DNA of 64,000 nucleotides from Deinococcus sp045062605 (lineage in GTDB: Bacteria > Deinococcota > Deinococci > Deinococcales > Deinococcaceae). Below are positions 1 to 9,347 of the stretch, in pieces (the stretch's first letter is position 1; the number at the start of each line of letters is the position of its first letter). The translations under genes were made by a program, and so were the position numbers. The notes under the pieces were generated by a model. It was not told the DNA's origin, ran no database searches, and saw only the letters and a list, made by a program, of their open reading frames with translations. The stretch lies in contig NZ_JBJGDW010000009.1 of assembly GCF_045062605.1 (NCBI RefSeq), forward strand, positions 21,613 to 85,612, written 5' to 3'.

Positions 1-21
1 GTAGCAGAACCTAACCTTCCA

Positions 22-825
22 TTGAAACTCCTTGGCATCCATGCCGCCGTCAACGACACTGGAAGCAAGACCAGAACACAGGTACAAGCGCAGAACATCG
101 TCGTTACCGGAGCGGCGCGCGGCATCGGACGGGCCATTGCAATGCTGTACGCCGAACGCGGTGCAAAGGTCCTCAGCGTGGACCTGACCCTACCGCCCAC
201 CCTGAAAAACCAGGAGCGCGTCAGGGCCGATGTCAGCAGCCCCGCCGGACGCGAACGCATCGTGCGGGCGGCGCGGGCACTGGGGGGCGTGGACGTGCTG
301 GTCCACAACGCCGCCTATCAAGGCGCGCACGGCAGCGTGCTGGAGGTCAGCGAGCGTGGCTGGGCCAAAACCCTGAGCGTGAACCTGACGGCCCCGCTGC
401 TGCTGACGCGCGCGTTAATCGATCTGATGCCGCCGGGCGGCGCGGTGGTGAACGTAGCCTCGGTGCAGGGGCTGTTTGCCGAGCAGGACAACGCGGCCTA
501 CACCGCCAGCAAGGGCGGGCTGGTCAACCTGACCCGCGCGATGGCGCTGGATCTGGCACCACGCGGCCTGCGGGTCAACGCAGTGGCCCCCGGCGCGATC
601 AGTACCGAGGGGCTGCTGGCGGGCATCGAGCAGAGTGACGATCCGCCTGCCACCCGCCGCGACTACGAGGACCTGCACGCCCTGCGCCGCCTGGGCACGC
701 CGCAGGAAGTGGCGCAGGTGGTCTATTTTCTGGGCAGCCCGGAGGCCAGTTTCATGACCGGGGCCATCGTGCCGGTGGACGGGGGCATGACCGCCAGCTT
801 CATGATGGCCGGGCGGCCCGTGTAA
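22..825 (+). CDS. SDR family oxidoreductase (start uncertain)
   Basis: A short-chain dehydrogenase/reductase with a Rossmann fold, using NAD(P)H on an unknown alcohol or ketone. The cofactor motif TGAARGIG lies about 30 residues in, HNAA follows, and the catalytic YTASK pair with its upstream Ser (NVASVQG) is present; the C-terminus has the usual PVDGG. The start is unclear. The frame stays open to the first base of the window, the only in-window start is TTG at 22, and the stretch before the nucleotide motif is about 20 residues longer than usual and unlike an SDR. The real start may lie left of the window, or a frameshift may sit near position 90. Confidence 0.85.
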   Translation: MKLLGIHAAVNDTGSKTRTQVQAQNIVVTGAARGIGRAIAMLYAERGAKVLSVDLTLPPTLKNQERVRADVSSPAGRERIVRAARALGGVDVLVHNAAYQGAHGSVLEVSERGWAKTLSVNLTAPLLLTRALIDLMPPGGAVVNVASVQGLFAEQDNAAYTASKGGLVNLTRAMALDLAPRGLRVNAVAPGAISTEGLLAGIEQSDDPPATRRDYEDLHALRRLGTPQEVAQVVYFLGSPEASFMTGAIVPVDGGMTASFMMAGRPV

Positions 826-1002
826 AACCTCTGGCTGGAGGACGGCACCAGAACAGGATGGATGCTGCCGCTTTTCAATCTCGGCCTAGACAGCAGCCCG
901 CAATGAATTTCAACTTCACAGGAGCGGACCCTGTTCCTCCGCCCCACAGCGCAAGCAGACCGTAGACGGTGTCCGCATCAATTAGCCCGGTAACAAGGCG
1001 GT

Positions 1003-1034
1003 CTCTCTTCCGATGGACGCTCGGAAGGTGAGAG
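1003..1034. other. Imperfect hairpin in the 826-1074 intergenic gap
   Basis: The arms TTCCGA (1008-1013) and TCGGAA (1021-1026) pair, flanked by CTCTC and GAGAG. There is no T-run on either strand, so I cannot call it a terminator. Nothing else recognisable lies between the convergent genes ending at 825 and 1075. Confidence 0.3.
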
Positions 1035-1074
1035 GACGATCCCAAATCGCAGCACCAACAAGGCCGGGCCTCTC

Positions 1075-1289
1075 CTAGCGCCCCTTCTCGGCCCCGGATT
1101 TGCGGATGGCGTCCAGCAATTTGCCCACGGCCTGCGCCACGTTTCCGGCCTCGCGGCGTACGTCGGGGTCACGGGAGAAGCGGGTCAGGCGTTCGGAAGC
1201 GTCACGCACGGCGCGCAGCAAAGACTCGGTGGGGACGCTGGTGCGCCTCTTTCCAAAGTCAGATGGGTCAGGCGGCGTTTTTGGATCAG

Positions 1290-1293
<4 letters not shown>
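1075..1293 (-). CDS. Small hypothetical protein, translationally coupled to amylosucrase
   Basis: A 72-residue soluble, highly charged protein that I do not recognise. The N-terminal third is Pro/Asp-rich and probably disordered; the rest looks helical (VRDASERLTRFSRD, VAQAVGKLLDAIRK). The start at 1293 is chosen because its ATG overlaps the amylosucrase stop as ATGA, implying translational coupling in one operon. A longer reading to 1320 would run into the amylosucrase gene. Confidence 0.6.
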
Positions 1294-3248
<1,955 letters not shown>

Positions 3249-3256
3249 TGCCTGTC

Positions 3257-3286
3257 AGCATACGGTCTGGTTGGAAGTGTTTCCAA
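3257..3286 (-). promoter_or_regulatory. Amylosucrase promoter with LacI-type operator
   Basis: TTGGAA-GTGT-TTCCAA (3271-3286) is a perfect 6+6 inverted repeat. Read on the minus strand its first arm serves as a TTGGAA -35, followed after 18 nt by a TATGCT -10 (3262-3257). The arrangement is typical of repression by a LacI/GalR-family regulator, but no such regulator is encoded in this window. Confidence 0.7.
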
Positions 3287-3314
3287 TACCGGGGCTAAAA
3301 GTCTGACGGCATAG

Positions 3315-3343
3315 AAAAAGGCGGCAGATGCTCTCCGCCGCCT
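3315..3343 (-). terminator. Intrinsic terminator of the DUF2171 gene
   Basis: On the minus strand AGGCGGC (3343-3337) pairs with GCCGCCT (3325-3319) across an 11-nt loop and is followed by five T (3319-3315). It lies just past the stop at 3360 and insulates the amylosucrase promoter. Confidence 0.75.
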
Positions 3344-3359
3344 CCGATTCAGGCCGTGT

Positions 3360-3635
3360 TTACTTCATCGCTTCTTCGCGGGTGACGTTCAGGTACACCG
3401 CCACATCGTCCATGCTTTCCACCTGGGTCAGCGAGACATAGTGGTGCTGGCCGTCGCTGCTGTCACTCTTGGTCAGTTTGATCTTGTCGCCATCCAGATG
3501 GTCCAGGGTGCCGACATGCTCGCCGTTCTTGTCCTTGACCTGCATGTGCTCGCCGCCCTTGTCCAGACGCTCCTTGAGGTCCTTGGCAATGCGTTCGGTG
3601 ATCTGGCCTGCGTCCATTTTATCATTCTGTGTCAT
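3360..3635 (-). CDS. DUF2171 domain protein
   Basis: A 91-residue soluble protein. Residues about 26-80 form the DUF2171 (PRC-barrel-like) domain: MQVKDKNGEHVGTLDHLDGDKIKLTKSD, then HHYVSLTQVESM. Its molecular role is unknown; members are common in Deinococcus and sometimes occur in stress-related contexts. The start at 3635 is supported by a TAGCCT -10 ending 6 nt upstream of the ATG, so the transcript should be leaderless. The region from the -10 through codon five almost matches that of the gene starting at 63873. An intrinsic terminator follows. Confidence 0.85.
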   Translation of the reverse strand: MTQNDKMDAGQITERIAKDLKERLDKGGEHMQVKDKNGEHVGTLDHLDGDKIKLTKSDSSDGQHHYVSLTQVESMDDVAVYLNVTREEAMK

Positions 3636-3759
3636 GCCCCCAGGCTAGGCCCGGCAGATGACCCTCAGATTGGCGGAGGCGTTAGACAACGTTGAGAGTT
3701 GGGCCGTTGCGTAAGCGGTCTGGCGGAAGCGGTGGCCCCAGCCCCCTAGGCTGCTGGGC

Positions 3760-4410
3760 ATGTTGTTCGACTCGCCCGATACGAGCCATACCCAGGCCCT
3801 GACCCCCGACTTCTTCGCGGGCGATCCTGTAGAAGTGGCGCGGCAATTGATCGGCACGGTGCTGGTGCGTGTGCTGCCAGACGGCGCGGTGATAGCTGCC
3901 CGCATCGTGGAAACCGAGGGCTACGACAGCCCACGCGATCCCAGTTGCCATGTGATCGCCCGGCTGCCCGGCGCGGCGGCGGCGATGGGCGGTGAGCCGG
4001 GCCGCGTCTATTTCCATTACGCCTACAAACAGGCCCTGCTGAACGTCACCTGTCGGCCCGTGGGTGTGCAGGCGTCCATCCTGATTCGTGCCGTGCAACC
4101 GCTGCTGGGCGAGGAGCGAATGCGCGAACTGCGCCCCGTCAAACGCCCGATTGACCTGAGCAACGGCCCCGCCAAACTGGTGACGGCGCTGGGGCTGACT
4201 GAGGAACTGAAGGGCCAGCCGATCAACGGTCCCGCCTTCTACATCGTGCCGGGCGAGGCGCTGCCAGATTCAGAGGTGGAGATTACTTCCCGCGTGGGCC
4301 TGCGCCGGGGGGCAGAGTTGCCCTGGCGGTTTCTGATTCGGGGCAATCCGTGGGTGTCGCCTGGAAAACCGAGCGCGGCCACGACGGAAACGGGCCTCAG
4401 CCAGCCGTAA
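3760..4410 (+). CDS. 3-methyladenine DNA glycosylase (AAG/MPG family)
   Basis: Removes alkylated purines such as 3-methyladenine and hypoxanthine from DNA, starting base excision repair. The family hallmarks are present: DFFAGDPVEVARQLIGTVL at the N-terminus, IVETEGYDSPRDPSCH (the catalytic Glu lies in VETEGY), GRVYFHYAYK, and the glycine- and proline-rich LSNGPAKLVTALGL. The length of 216 residues is normal. The start at 3760 lies 7 nt after a TAGGCT -10, so translation is probably leaderless. The 3' end overlaps the convergent meaB gene by 14 bp. Confidence 0.93.
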   Translation: MLFDSPDTSHTQALTPDFFAGDPVEVARQLIGTVLVRVLPDGAVIAARIVETEGYDSPRDPSCHVIARLPGAAAAMGGEPGRVYFHYAYKQALLNVTCRPVGVQASILIRAVQPLLGEERMRELRPVKRPIDLSNGPAKLVTALGLTEELKGQPINGPAFYIVPGEALPDSEVEITSRVGLRRGAELPWRFLIRGNPWVSPGKPSAATTETGLSQP

Positions 4411-5338
4411 GCGCCGCCACACCCTGAATCGCTGTCAGCCTCCCAGCCTCCACCTCTGCCCGTAGATTCTGGAGCTTTCGCGGATCTAATCCAGCACGGA
4501 ACATCCGCCACGCTGCCTCCCGCAGCAATTCGTCAAACCACTGGGCGGTCTGAGCGCGGCGTCTGACTTCCAAATTGACTTCCTGCACGTATTCCAGAAC
4601 CACGTCCCAGACTTCTGGCACGCCCTCACCCGTCAAGGCGGAGGCGCGCAGAGAGCGGGGCCGCCAGGGCGCATCATGCGGGGTCAGCAGGTTCAGGGCG
4701 GCGCGGAGTTCGGTCTGGGCGCGAATGGCCGATTTTAAATCACTGTCCGCCTTGTTCACCACGCACACGTCAGCCAGTTCCATGATGCCGCGCTTGATGC
4801 CCTGCAACTCATCCCCGGCGTTGGGCAGCGTGAGCAGCACAAACAGATCGGTCATGGCGGCCACCTGCGTCTCGCTCTGGCCCACGCCGACGGTTTCCAC
4901 CAGCACCACGTCGTAACCCGCCGCCTCGCATAGGGTGATGGCCTCGCGGGTGCGCCGGGCCACGCCGCCCAGATTGCCCCTGGCCGGGCTCGGGCGAATG
5001 TAGGCGTTGGGGTGAACGGTCAGCCGGGGCATGCGCGTCTTGTCGCCCATGATGCTGCCGCCCGTGCGGGCGCTGCTGGGGTCCACGGCCAGCACGGCGA
5101 CTTTGTGACCTGCATCGGCCAAGTGAATGCCCAGCGCCTCGATAAAGGTCGACTTGCCCACCCCCGGCACGCCCGTCAGGCCCACCCGGATGGACTGCCC
5201 GGCGTGCGGCGCGACTTCTGAAAGCAAAGCTTGGGCCTCTGCCTCGTGGTCAGGACGCGTGGACTCGCTCAGGGTGATGGCGCGGGCCAGCGCGCGGCGA
5301 CTGCCGGACAGGAGGGGGGCGGCTAGTGGGTGGGCCAT
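4397..5338 (-). CDS. meaB: Methylmalonyl-CoA mutase-associated GTPase MeaB
   Basis: A G3E-family P-loop GTPase that gates cofactor loading into methylmalonyl-CoA mutase and protects it. The Walker A GVPGVGKST is at residues 56-64, followed by DPSSARTGGSIMGDKTRM, VETVGVGQSE (the Walker B region) and the NKAD base-recognition motif. The length is 313 residues with the start at MAHPLAAP. An upstream ATG at 5410 would overlap the mutase and add an unconserved extension. It lies 46 nt downstream of the mutase gene on the same strand, a typical operon, and overlaps the 3' end of the convergent glycosylase gene. Confidence 0.93.
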   Translation of the reverse strand: MAHPLAAPLLSGSRRALARAITLSESTRPDHEAEAQALLSEVAPHAGQSIRVGLTGVPGVGKSTFIEALGIHLADAGHKVAVLAVDPSSARTGGSIMGDKTRMPRLTVHPNAYIRPSPARGNLGGVARRTREAITLCEAAGYDVVLVETVGVGQSETQVAAMTDLFVLLTLPNAGDELQGIKRGIMELADVCVVNKADSDLKSAIRAQTELRAALNLLTPHDAPWRPRSLRASALTGEGVPEVWDVVLEYVQEVNLEVRRRAQTAQWFDELLREAAWRMFRAGLDPRKLQNLRAEVEAGRLTAIQGVAALTAG

Positions 5339-5384
5339 AGGAATGGGATGGAAGAGTCGCACAGATCGGGGCCAGCGGCAGGCT

Positions 5385-7538
5385 TCAAACCGCCTGCCCG
5401 TTCCGCTCATTCAACAGCCGCAAAACCTCGCGCGCACTGGTCAGAATGGGCGTTCCTGGTCCAAAAATACCTGCAACGCCCGCCGCACGCAGCGCCGCGT
5501 AATCCTGCTGGGGAATCACACCGCCTGCGACCACTAGAATGTCGCCTGCTTCCTGTTCACTGAGCGCGGCGATCAATTGCGGAATCAGCGTCTTGTGGCC
5601 CGCTGCCTGGGAACTGACGCCGATCACATGCACGTCGTTCTCCACAGCCTGCCGCGCGGCCTCGTCGGGGGTCTGAAACAGCGGTCCCACGTCCACGTCG
5701 AAACCCAGATCGGCAAATCCAGTGGCAATGACCTTCGCACCCCGATCATGGCCGTCCTGGCCCATCTTAACCACCAGCATGCGGGGGCGGCGGCCCTCGG
5801 CCTCGGCGAAGGCTTCAATGTCGCCTTGCAGGGCGGCAAAGCCCTCGTCCCCGACGTAACCCTGCGCATAAACGCCGCTCAGGGTGCGGACCTCGGCGCT
5901 GTGACGGCCCCAGACCCGCTCCAGCGCGTCGCTGACCTCGCCCACCGTGCAGCGGGCGCGCATGGCCTCCACCGCCAGGGCCAGCAGGTTGCCAGTTGCG
6001 GTGCGGGCGGCGTTTTCCAGCGCGTCCAGAGATGCTTTGACCGCTTCCGGGTCACGCTCGGCCTTAACCCAGTTCAGCCGCGCGATCTGGGATTCGCGTA
6101 CCGCGTCGTTATCAATTTCCAGCAGGTCCACGGGCGTCTGCTCCTGGAGGCGGTACTTGTTGACGCCCACGATCACGTCCTCGCCCCGGTCAATCCGCGC
6201 CTGTTTGCGGGCCGCGCTTTCCTCAATTCTCAGCTTGGGAATTCCGGCCTCAATGGCCTTGGCCATGCCGCCCAGTTCCTCCACCTCGCGCATCAGCTCA
6301 CGCGCCTTCTCGGCCAGATCAAAGGTCAGGCGTTCCATCAGGTAGCTGCCGCCCCAGGGGTCCACCACATCAGGGATGCCGGTTTCCTCCTGAATCAGAA
6401 GCTGCGTGTTGCGGGCAATCCGCGCCGAGAACTCGGTGGGCAGGCCAATCGCCTCGTCAAAGGCGTTGGTGTGCAGGCTCTGGGTGCCGCCGAAGACCGC
6501 CGCCATCGCCTCCACCGCCGTCCGCACGACGTTGTTGTACGGGTCCTGCTCAGTCAGGGACCAGCCGGAGGTCTGACAGTGGGTTCGCAGTGCGCGGCTC
6601 ATCGGGTTTTTGGGGTCAAAGCCCGCCATGATCTCGTCCCACAGCAAACGGGCAGCGCGGAGTTTGGCAACCTCGGTGTAGAAGTTCATGCCGATGGCGA
6701 AGAAGAAGCTCAGGCGCGGGGCGAAGGCGTCCACATCCAGCCCCTTCTTCAGCGCAGCCCGCACGTATTCCAGGCCGTCGGCCAGGGTGTAGGCCAGTTC
6801 CAGCGCGGCATTTGCCCCGGCCTCCTGCAAGTGGTAGCCACTGATGGAGATGGAATTGAAGCGTGGCATCTTCTCAGCGGTGTAGGCGATGATGTCCGCC
6901 ACAATCCGCATAGATGGCTCCGGCGGGTAAATGTAGGTGTTGCGGACCATGAATTCTTTGAGAATGTCGTTCTGGATGGTGCCGGAGAGTTGATCGAGAC
7001 TGGCCCCGCCCTCCTGCCCGGCCACGATGTACCCGGCCAGAATCGGCAACACTGCGCCGTTCATGGTCATGGACACCGACATCTGGTCCAGGGGAATGCC
7101 GTCGAACAGCAGTTTCATATCTTCAACGCTGTCAATCGCCACTCCAGCCTTGCCCACGTCGCCCACCACGCGCGGGTGATCCGAGTCGTAGCCCCGGTGG
7201 GTGGCCAGATCGAAGGCCACCGACAGGCCCTTTTGTCCGGCGGCCAGATTGCGGCGGTAGAAGGCGTTGCTGGCCTCGGCGGTGGAAAACCCCGCGTACT
7301 GCCGGATGGTCCAGGGCCGCGCGGCGTACATGGTGGCGCGGGGGCCGCGCGTGTAGGGAGAAAGTCCAGGCAGGGTGTCGGCCCCACCCGCTTCAGGCAG
7401 ATCGGCGCGGGTGTAAAGCGCTTTGAGGATCAGGCCCTCGGGCGTTGTGCGGTTTAGCGTTTCTGGCTCCGCGCCCTTCAGGTCCTTGCGGGCCAGCGCC
7501 TTCCAGGCGTCCAGCTTGGGTATGTGTTGATCGCTCAT
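5385..7538 (-). CDS. Methylmalonyl-CoA mutase (single-chain, B12-dependent)
   Basis: Interconverts (R)-methylmalonyl-CoA and succinyl-CoA using adenosylcobalamin, linking propionyl-CoA breakdown to the TCA cycle. The N-terminal TIM-barrel holds TMNGAVLPILAGYIV and the substrate region around TQSLHTNAFDEA. The C-terminal cobalamin domain shows DGHDRG (the His is the lower axial cobalt ligand), GLDVDVGPLF-type sequence and VIGVSSQAAGHKTL. At 717 residues it carries both catalytic and B12 domains. A GGAGG ribosome site precedes the ATG at 7538, and a 9-codon open frame (7564-7535) ends in an ATGA overlap with that start. It forms an operon with meaB. Confidence 0.95.
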   Translation of the reverse strand: MSDQHIPKLDAWKALARKDLKGAEPETLNRTTPEGLILKALYTRADLPEAGGADTLPGLSPYTRGPRATMYAARPWTIRQYAGFSTAEASNAFYRRNLAAGQKGLSVAFDLATHRGYDSDHPRVVGDVGKAGVAIDSVEDMKLLFDGIPLDQMSVSMTMNGAVLPILAGYIVAGQEGGASLDQLSGTIQNDILKEFMVRNTYIYPPEPSMRIVADIIAYTAEKMPRFNSISISGYHLQEAGANAALELAYTLADGLEYVRAALKKGLDVDAFAPRLSFFFAIGMNFYTEVAKLRAARLLWDEIMAGFDPKNPMSRALRTHCQTSGWSLTEQDPYNNVVRTAVEAMAAVFGGTQSLHTNAFDEAIGLPTEFSARIARNTQLLIQEETGIPDVVDPWGGSYLMERLTFDLAEKARELMREVEELGGMAKAIEAGIPKLRIEESAARKQARIDRGEDVIVGVNKYRLQEQTPVDLLEIDNDAVRESQIARLNWVKAERDPEAVKASLDALENAARTATGNLLALAVEAMRARCTVGEVSDALERVWGRHSAEVRTLSGVYAQGYVGDEGFAALQGDIEAFAEAEGRRPRMLVVKMGQDGHDRGAKVIATGFADLGFDVDVGPLFQTPDEAARQAVENDVHVIGVSSQAAGHKTLIPQLIAALSEQEAGDILVVAGGVIPQQDYAALRAAGVAGIFGPGTPILTSAREVLRLLNERNGQAV

Positions 7539-7612
7539 GCGCTGTGGCCTCCGTGTGGGGCCATGATGCCACGCGCGGGTCTAACGGGCGTTAGGGAAAG
7601 CCCTCAGTTTCT

Positions 7613-7858
7613 CTAGGCCACCGCCCCCGCCAGCGCCTCCTCGATACCGCGCCCCCTCCAGCCCGTTTCCAGGAACTGCACCTCTCCCCCGTCCCACAGC
7701 AGATGCGCGCCGATCACGGCTCCCCCGGCAATGGCCAGGGCCGCCGCATTCAGGCTGTCCAGCGGGGCCTGCGGGCAAAGCCGGGCAGCGACGACGCGCA
7801 GGGCGGGGGCCAGGGGCAGAGGCGGACAGGTGACACGGACACGGGCAGGCAGACTCAC
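7613..7858 (-). CDS. Small hypothetical protein (leaderless GTG start)
   Basis: An 81-residue protein of unknown function. The frame continues upstream of 7858, but the upstream part is an antisense shadow of the 7991-8245 gene. I place the start at the GTG at 7858 because TACCCT ends exactly 6 nt before it, the local leaderless pattern. The C-terminal half (LNAAALAIAGGAVIGAHLLW, then a charged tail) has the composition of a real protein. It is divergent from the small membrane gene to its right. Confidence is limited because there is no recognisable domain. Confidence 0.45.
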   Translation of the reverse strand: MSLPARVRVTCPPLPLAPALRVVAARLCPQAPLDSLNAAALAIAGGAVIGAHLLWDGGEVQFLETGWRGRGIEEALAGAVA

Positions 7859-7946
7859 CCCCACAGGGTACACAGCCACCTGAAGAGGGTGGAGAGATGT
7901 GAAATTTTTCGCTGTCCGGCAGGTCACTTTGAATAGAATGCCCCCG

Positions 7947-7991
7947 ATGACCGCCGGACAGGAGCTGATCTCAAGGGGCACACGCCACTGA
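7947..7991 (+). CDS. Putative leaderless 14-codon mini-ORF
   Basis: TAGAAT (7934-7939) ends 7 nt before the ATG at 7947, which opens a 14-residue frame reading MTAGQELISRGTRH. Its TGA overlaps the next ATG as TGATG (7989-7993). If the start site follows the local pattern, ribosomes would load on this mini-ORF and reinitiate on the membrane-protein gene. No peptide function is implied. Confidence 0.45.
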   Translation: MTAGQELISRGTRH

Positions 7992-8245
7992 TGCGCGCCC
8001 TGGCCTGGATTCTGACCGTGGTGCTGATCGCCTTCGTGCTGGGGCTGGCAGCACTGACGCTGGGGGCTTTCGCGTCGCTGGGGTCCGCTGCGCCGCTGTG
8101 GCTGCGCTCGGTGGGAAGCCTGGAACACGCCATCAGCGGGCAACTCGGCCTGGGCACCCTGACCAATTTTGCGCGTGCCGTGGGACTGGCCGTGCTGACC
8201 AGCGCACTGGCGGGACTGGCGGCCTATATCAAACCGAGAGGGTGA
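7991..8245 (+). CDS. Small two-helix membrane protein
   Basis: An 84-residue protein with two predicted membrane segments, residues about 4-30 (LAWILTVVLIAFVLGLAAL) and about 60-80 (AVGLAVLTSALAGLAAYI), joined by a short loop. It is probably an inner-membrane protein of unknown role. There is no Shine-Dalgarno immediately before its ATG; the start overlaps the stop of a possible leaderless mini-ORF, so translation may depend on coupling. Confidence 0.7.
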   Translation: MRALAWILTVVLIAFVLGLAALTLGAFASLGSAAPLWLRSVGSLEHAISGQLGLGTLTNFARAVGLAVLTSALAGLAAYIKPRG

Positions 8246-8340
8246 TGGAAGAAGGGTGAGGGTTGATGGACGGAGCGAAAGCGCAGGGCGAAGGGCTTTT
8301 CCCGCGTTCCGCGTTCCGCGCCCATCTTTCTTTGCACCTT

Positions 8341-8380
8341 ACAGCCCAGCTCCTAATTCTACAGCCCAACTCCTAATTCA
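8341..8380. repeat. Tandem 20-bp duplication across the csaB stop
   Basis: Two adjacent 20-bp units, ACAGCCCAGCTCCTAATTCT (8341-8360) and a second copy (8361-8380), differ at two positions. The second unit contains the csaB stop codon (8373-8375 on the minus strand), so the duplication supplies a copy of the gene end immediately downstream. Confidence 0.75.
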
Positions 8381-9347
8381 GCGCCCGGATGAAGCTGTGC
8401 GAGGCGCGCAGCTTCATGTCCTCGATGGCGTTCCAGTCGGGGGTGACGCGGCGGACTGCCTCGTCCAGCAAGGTGGATGGAGTGGGGGAAACCGGGTGGC
8501 TGGGCGCGCCCGCATCGGCGCAGAAGCCCTGGACCTTGGGATCGTAGGCAATACCGGAAAACGGTGTTCCAGCGGCGGCGGCTAGGATCAGGGCGTGTAG
8601 CCGCACGCCGATCACGTAGCCGCTGCGCGCGATGGTGTCCAGGGCCGTCTGCGGATCACGGGTGCTGACCACCACGTTCGCGCTCAGGGCGTGCGCGGCC
8701 ACGTCATCGTGGTCCGGCATGAAGCTCAGGGCCGTGACGTGCCGCCCGGCGCGGCGGAGCTGCACCGTGACCTCCTGCAAGGGTTGCAGCGCCTCGATCA
8801 CGTCGCCGCGCGGAGCGATGATCACGCTTTGCAGGTTACGCGGCAGTTCCGGCGTGGGCGACAGCAGCAGGGCCGGATCGCCGCCCAGCTCACCTTTCAG
8901 GCCCAAGCCCTCCAGGGTTTCCAGGCTGGCCCCATCGCGCACGATGATCCGCAGGCCCGCCAGAGCAGCGGCCACCTTGCGCCCGCCTTCCGGCGACAGC
9001 GGGCCGACGCTCTGGTTAAAGATCACCACGCGCTTGCCCATCATTCGGGCCAGACGGATCACGCCTAGGTAATAGCTGAGGGTGCGGGCGCTCGTCTTAT
9101 CCTGAAGCAGGCCGCCTCCCCCGCTGAGCAGCACGCTGGAGCGGGCCACCGCCGAGAGCAGCGGCAGGGGCTTCATGCGCGCCGCCGCCTCGCTGCCAAA
9201 AGTCTGGGCCGACTCCTGCGGCGTATTGGAGAGCAGCAGTGGGGTCATGCCGCGCTTCCTGATCTCGCGGGTGATCGCCAGCGCAATCGCCTCGTCGCCC
9301 GTGTTGCCGAAGCCGTAATAGCCGCTGACCGCCACGCGGCGGCTCAC
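8373..9347 (-). CDS. csaB: Polysaccharide pyruvyl transferase CsaB
   Basis: Adds pyruvate ketals to secondary cell-wall polysaccharide, the ligand for SLH domains that anchor the S-layer and envelope proteins. The family start motif VAVSGYYGFGNTGDEAIALA and the later SGGGGLLQD and GVRLHALILAAAAGTPF motifs are present. The protein has 324 residues from the GTG at 9347, whose GTGA overlap with the stop of the upstream DUF5693 gene fixes the start and implies coupling. The pairing suits an organism with an SLH-anchored envelope. Confidence 0.92.
   Translation of the reverse strand: MSRRVAVSGYYGFGNTGDEAIALAITREIRKRGMTPLLLSNTPQESAQTFGSEAAARMKPLPLLSAVARSSVLLSGGGGLLQDKTSARTLSYYLGVIRLARMMGKRVVIFNQSVGPLSPEGGRKVAAALAGLRIIVRDGASLETLEGLGLKGELGGDPALLLSPTPELPRNLQSVIIAPRGDVIEALQPLQEVTVQLRRAGRHVTALSFMPDHDDVAAHALSANVVVSTRDPQTALDTIARSGYVIGVRLHALILAAAAGTPFSGIAYDPKVQGFCADAGAPSHPVSPTPSTLLDEAVRRVTPDWNAIEDMKLRASHSFIRALN

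Noticed and set aside
7613..8143. Extension of the 7613 gene to 8143
   Set aside because: The N-terminal part is antisense to the two-helix membrane protein and has shadow composition; a leaderless GTG at 7858 fits better.
8341..8380. CRISPR array
   Set aside because: Only two adjacent 20-bp units without spacers; no cas gene and no other short regularly spaced repeat in the window.
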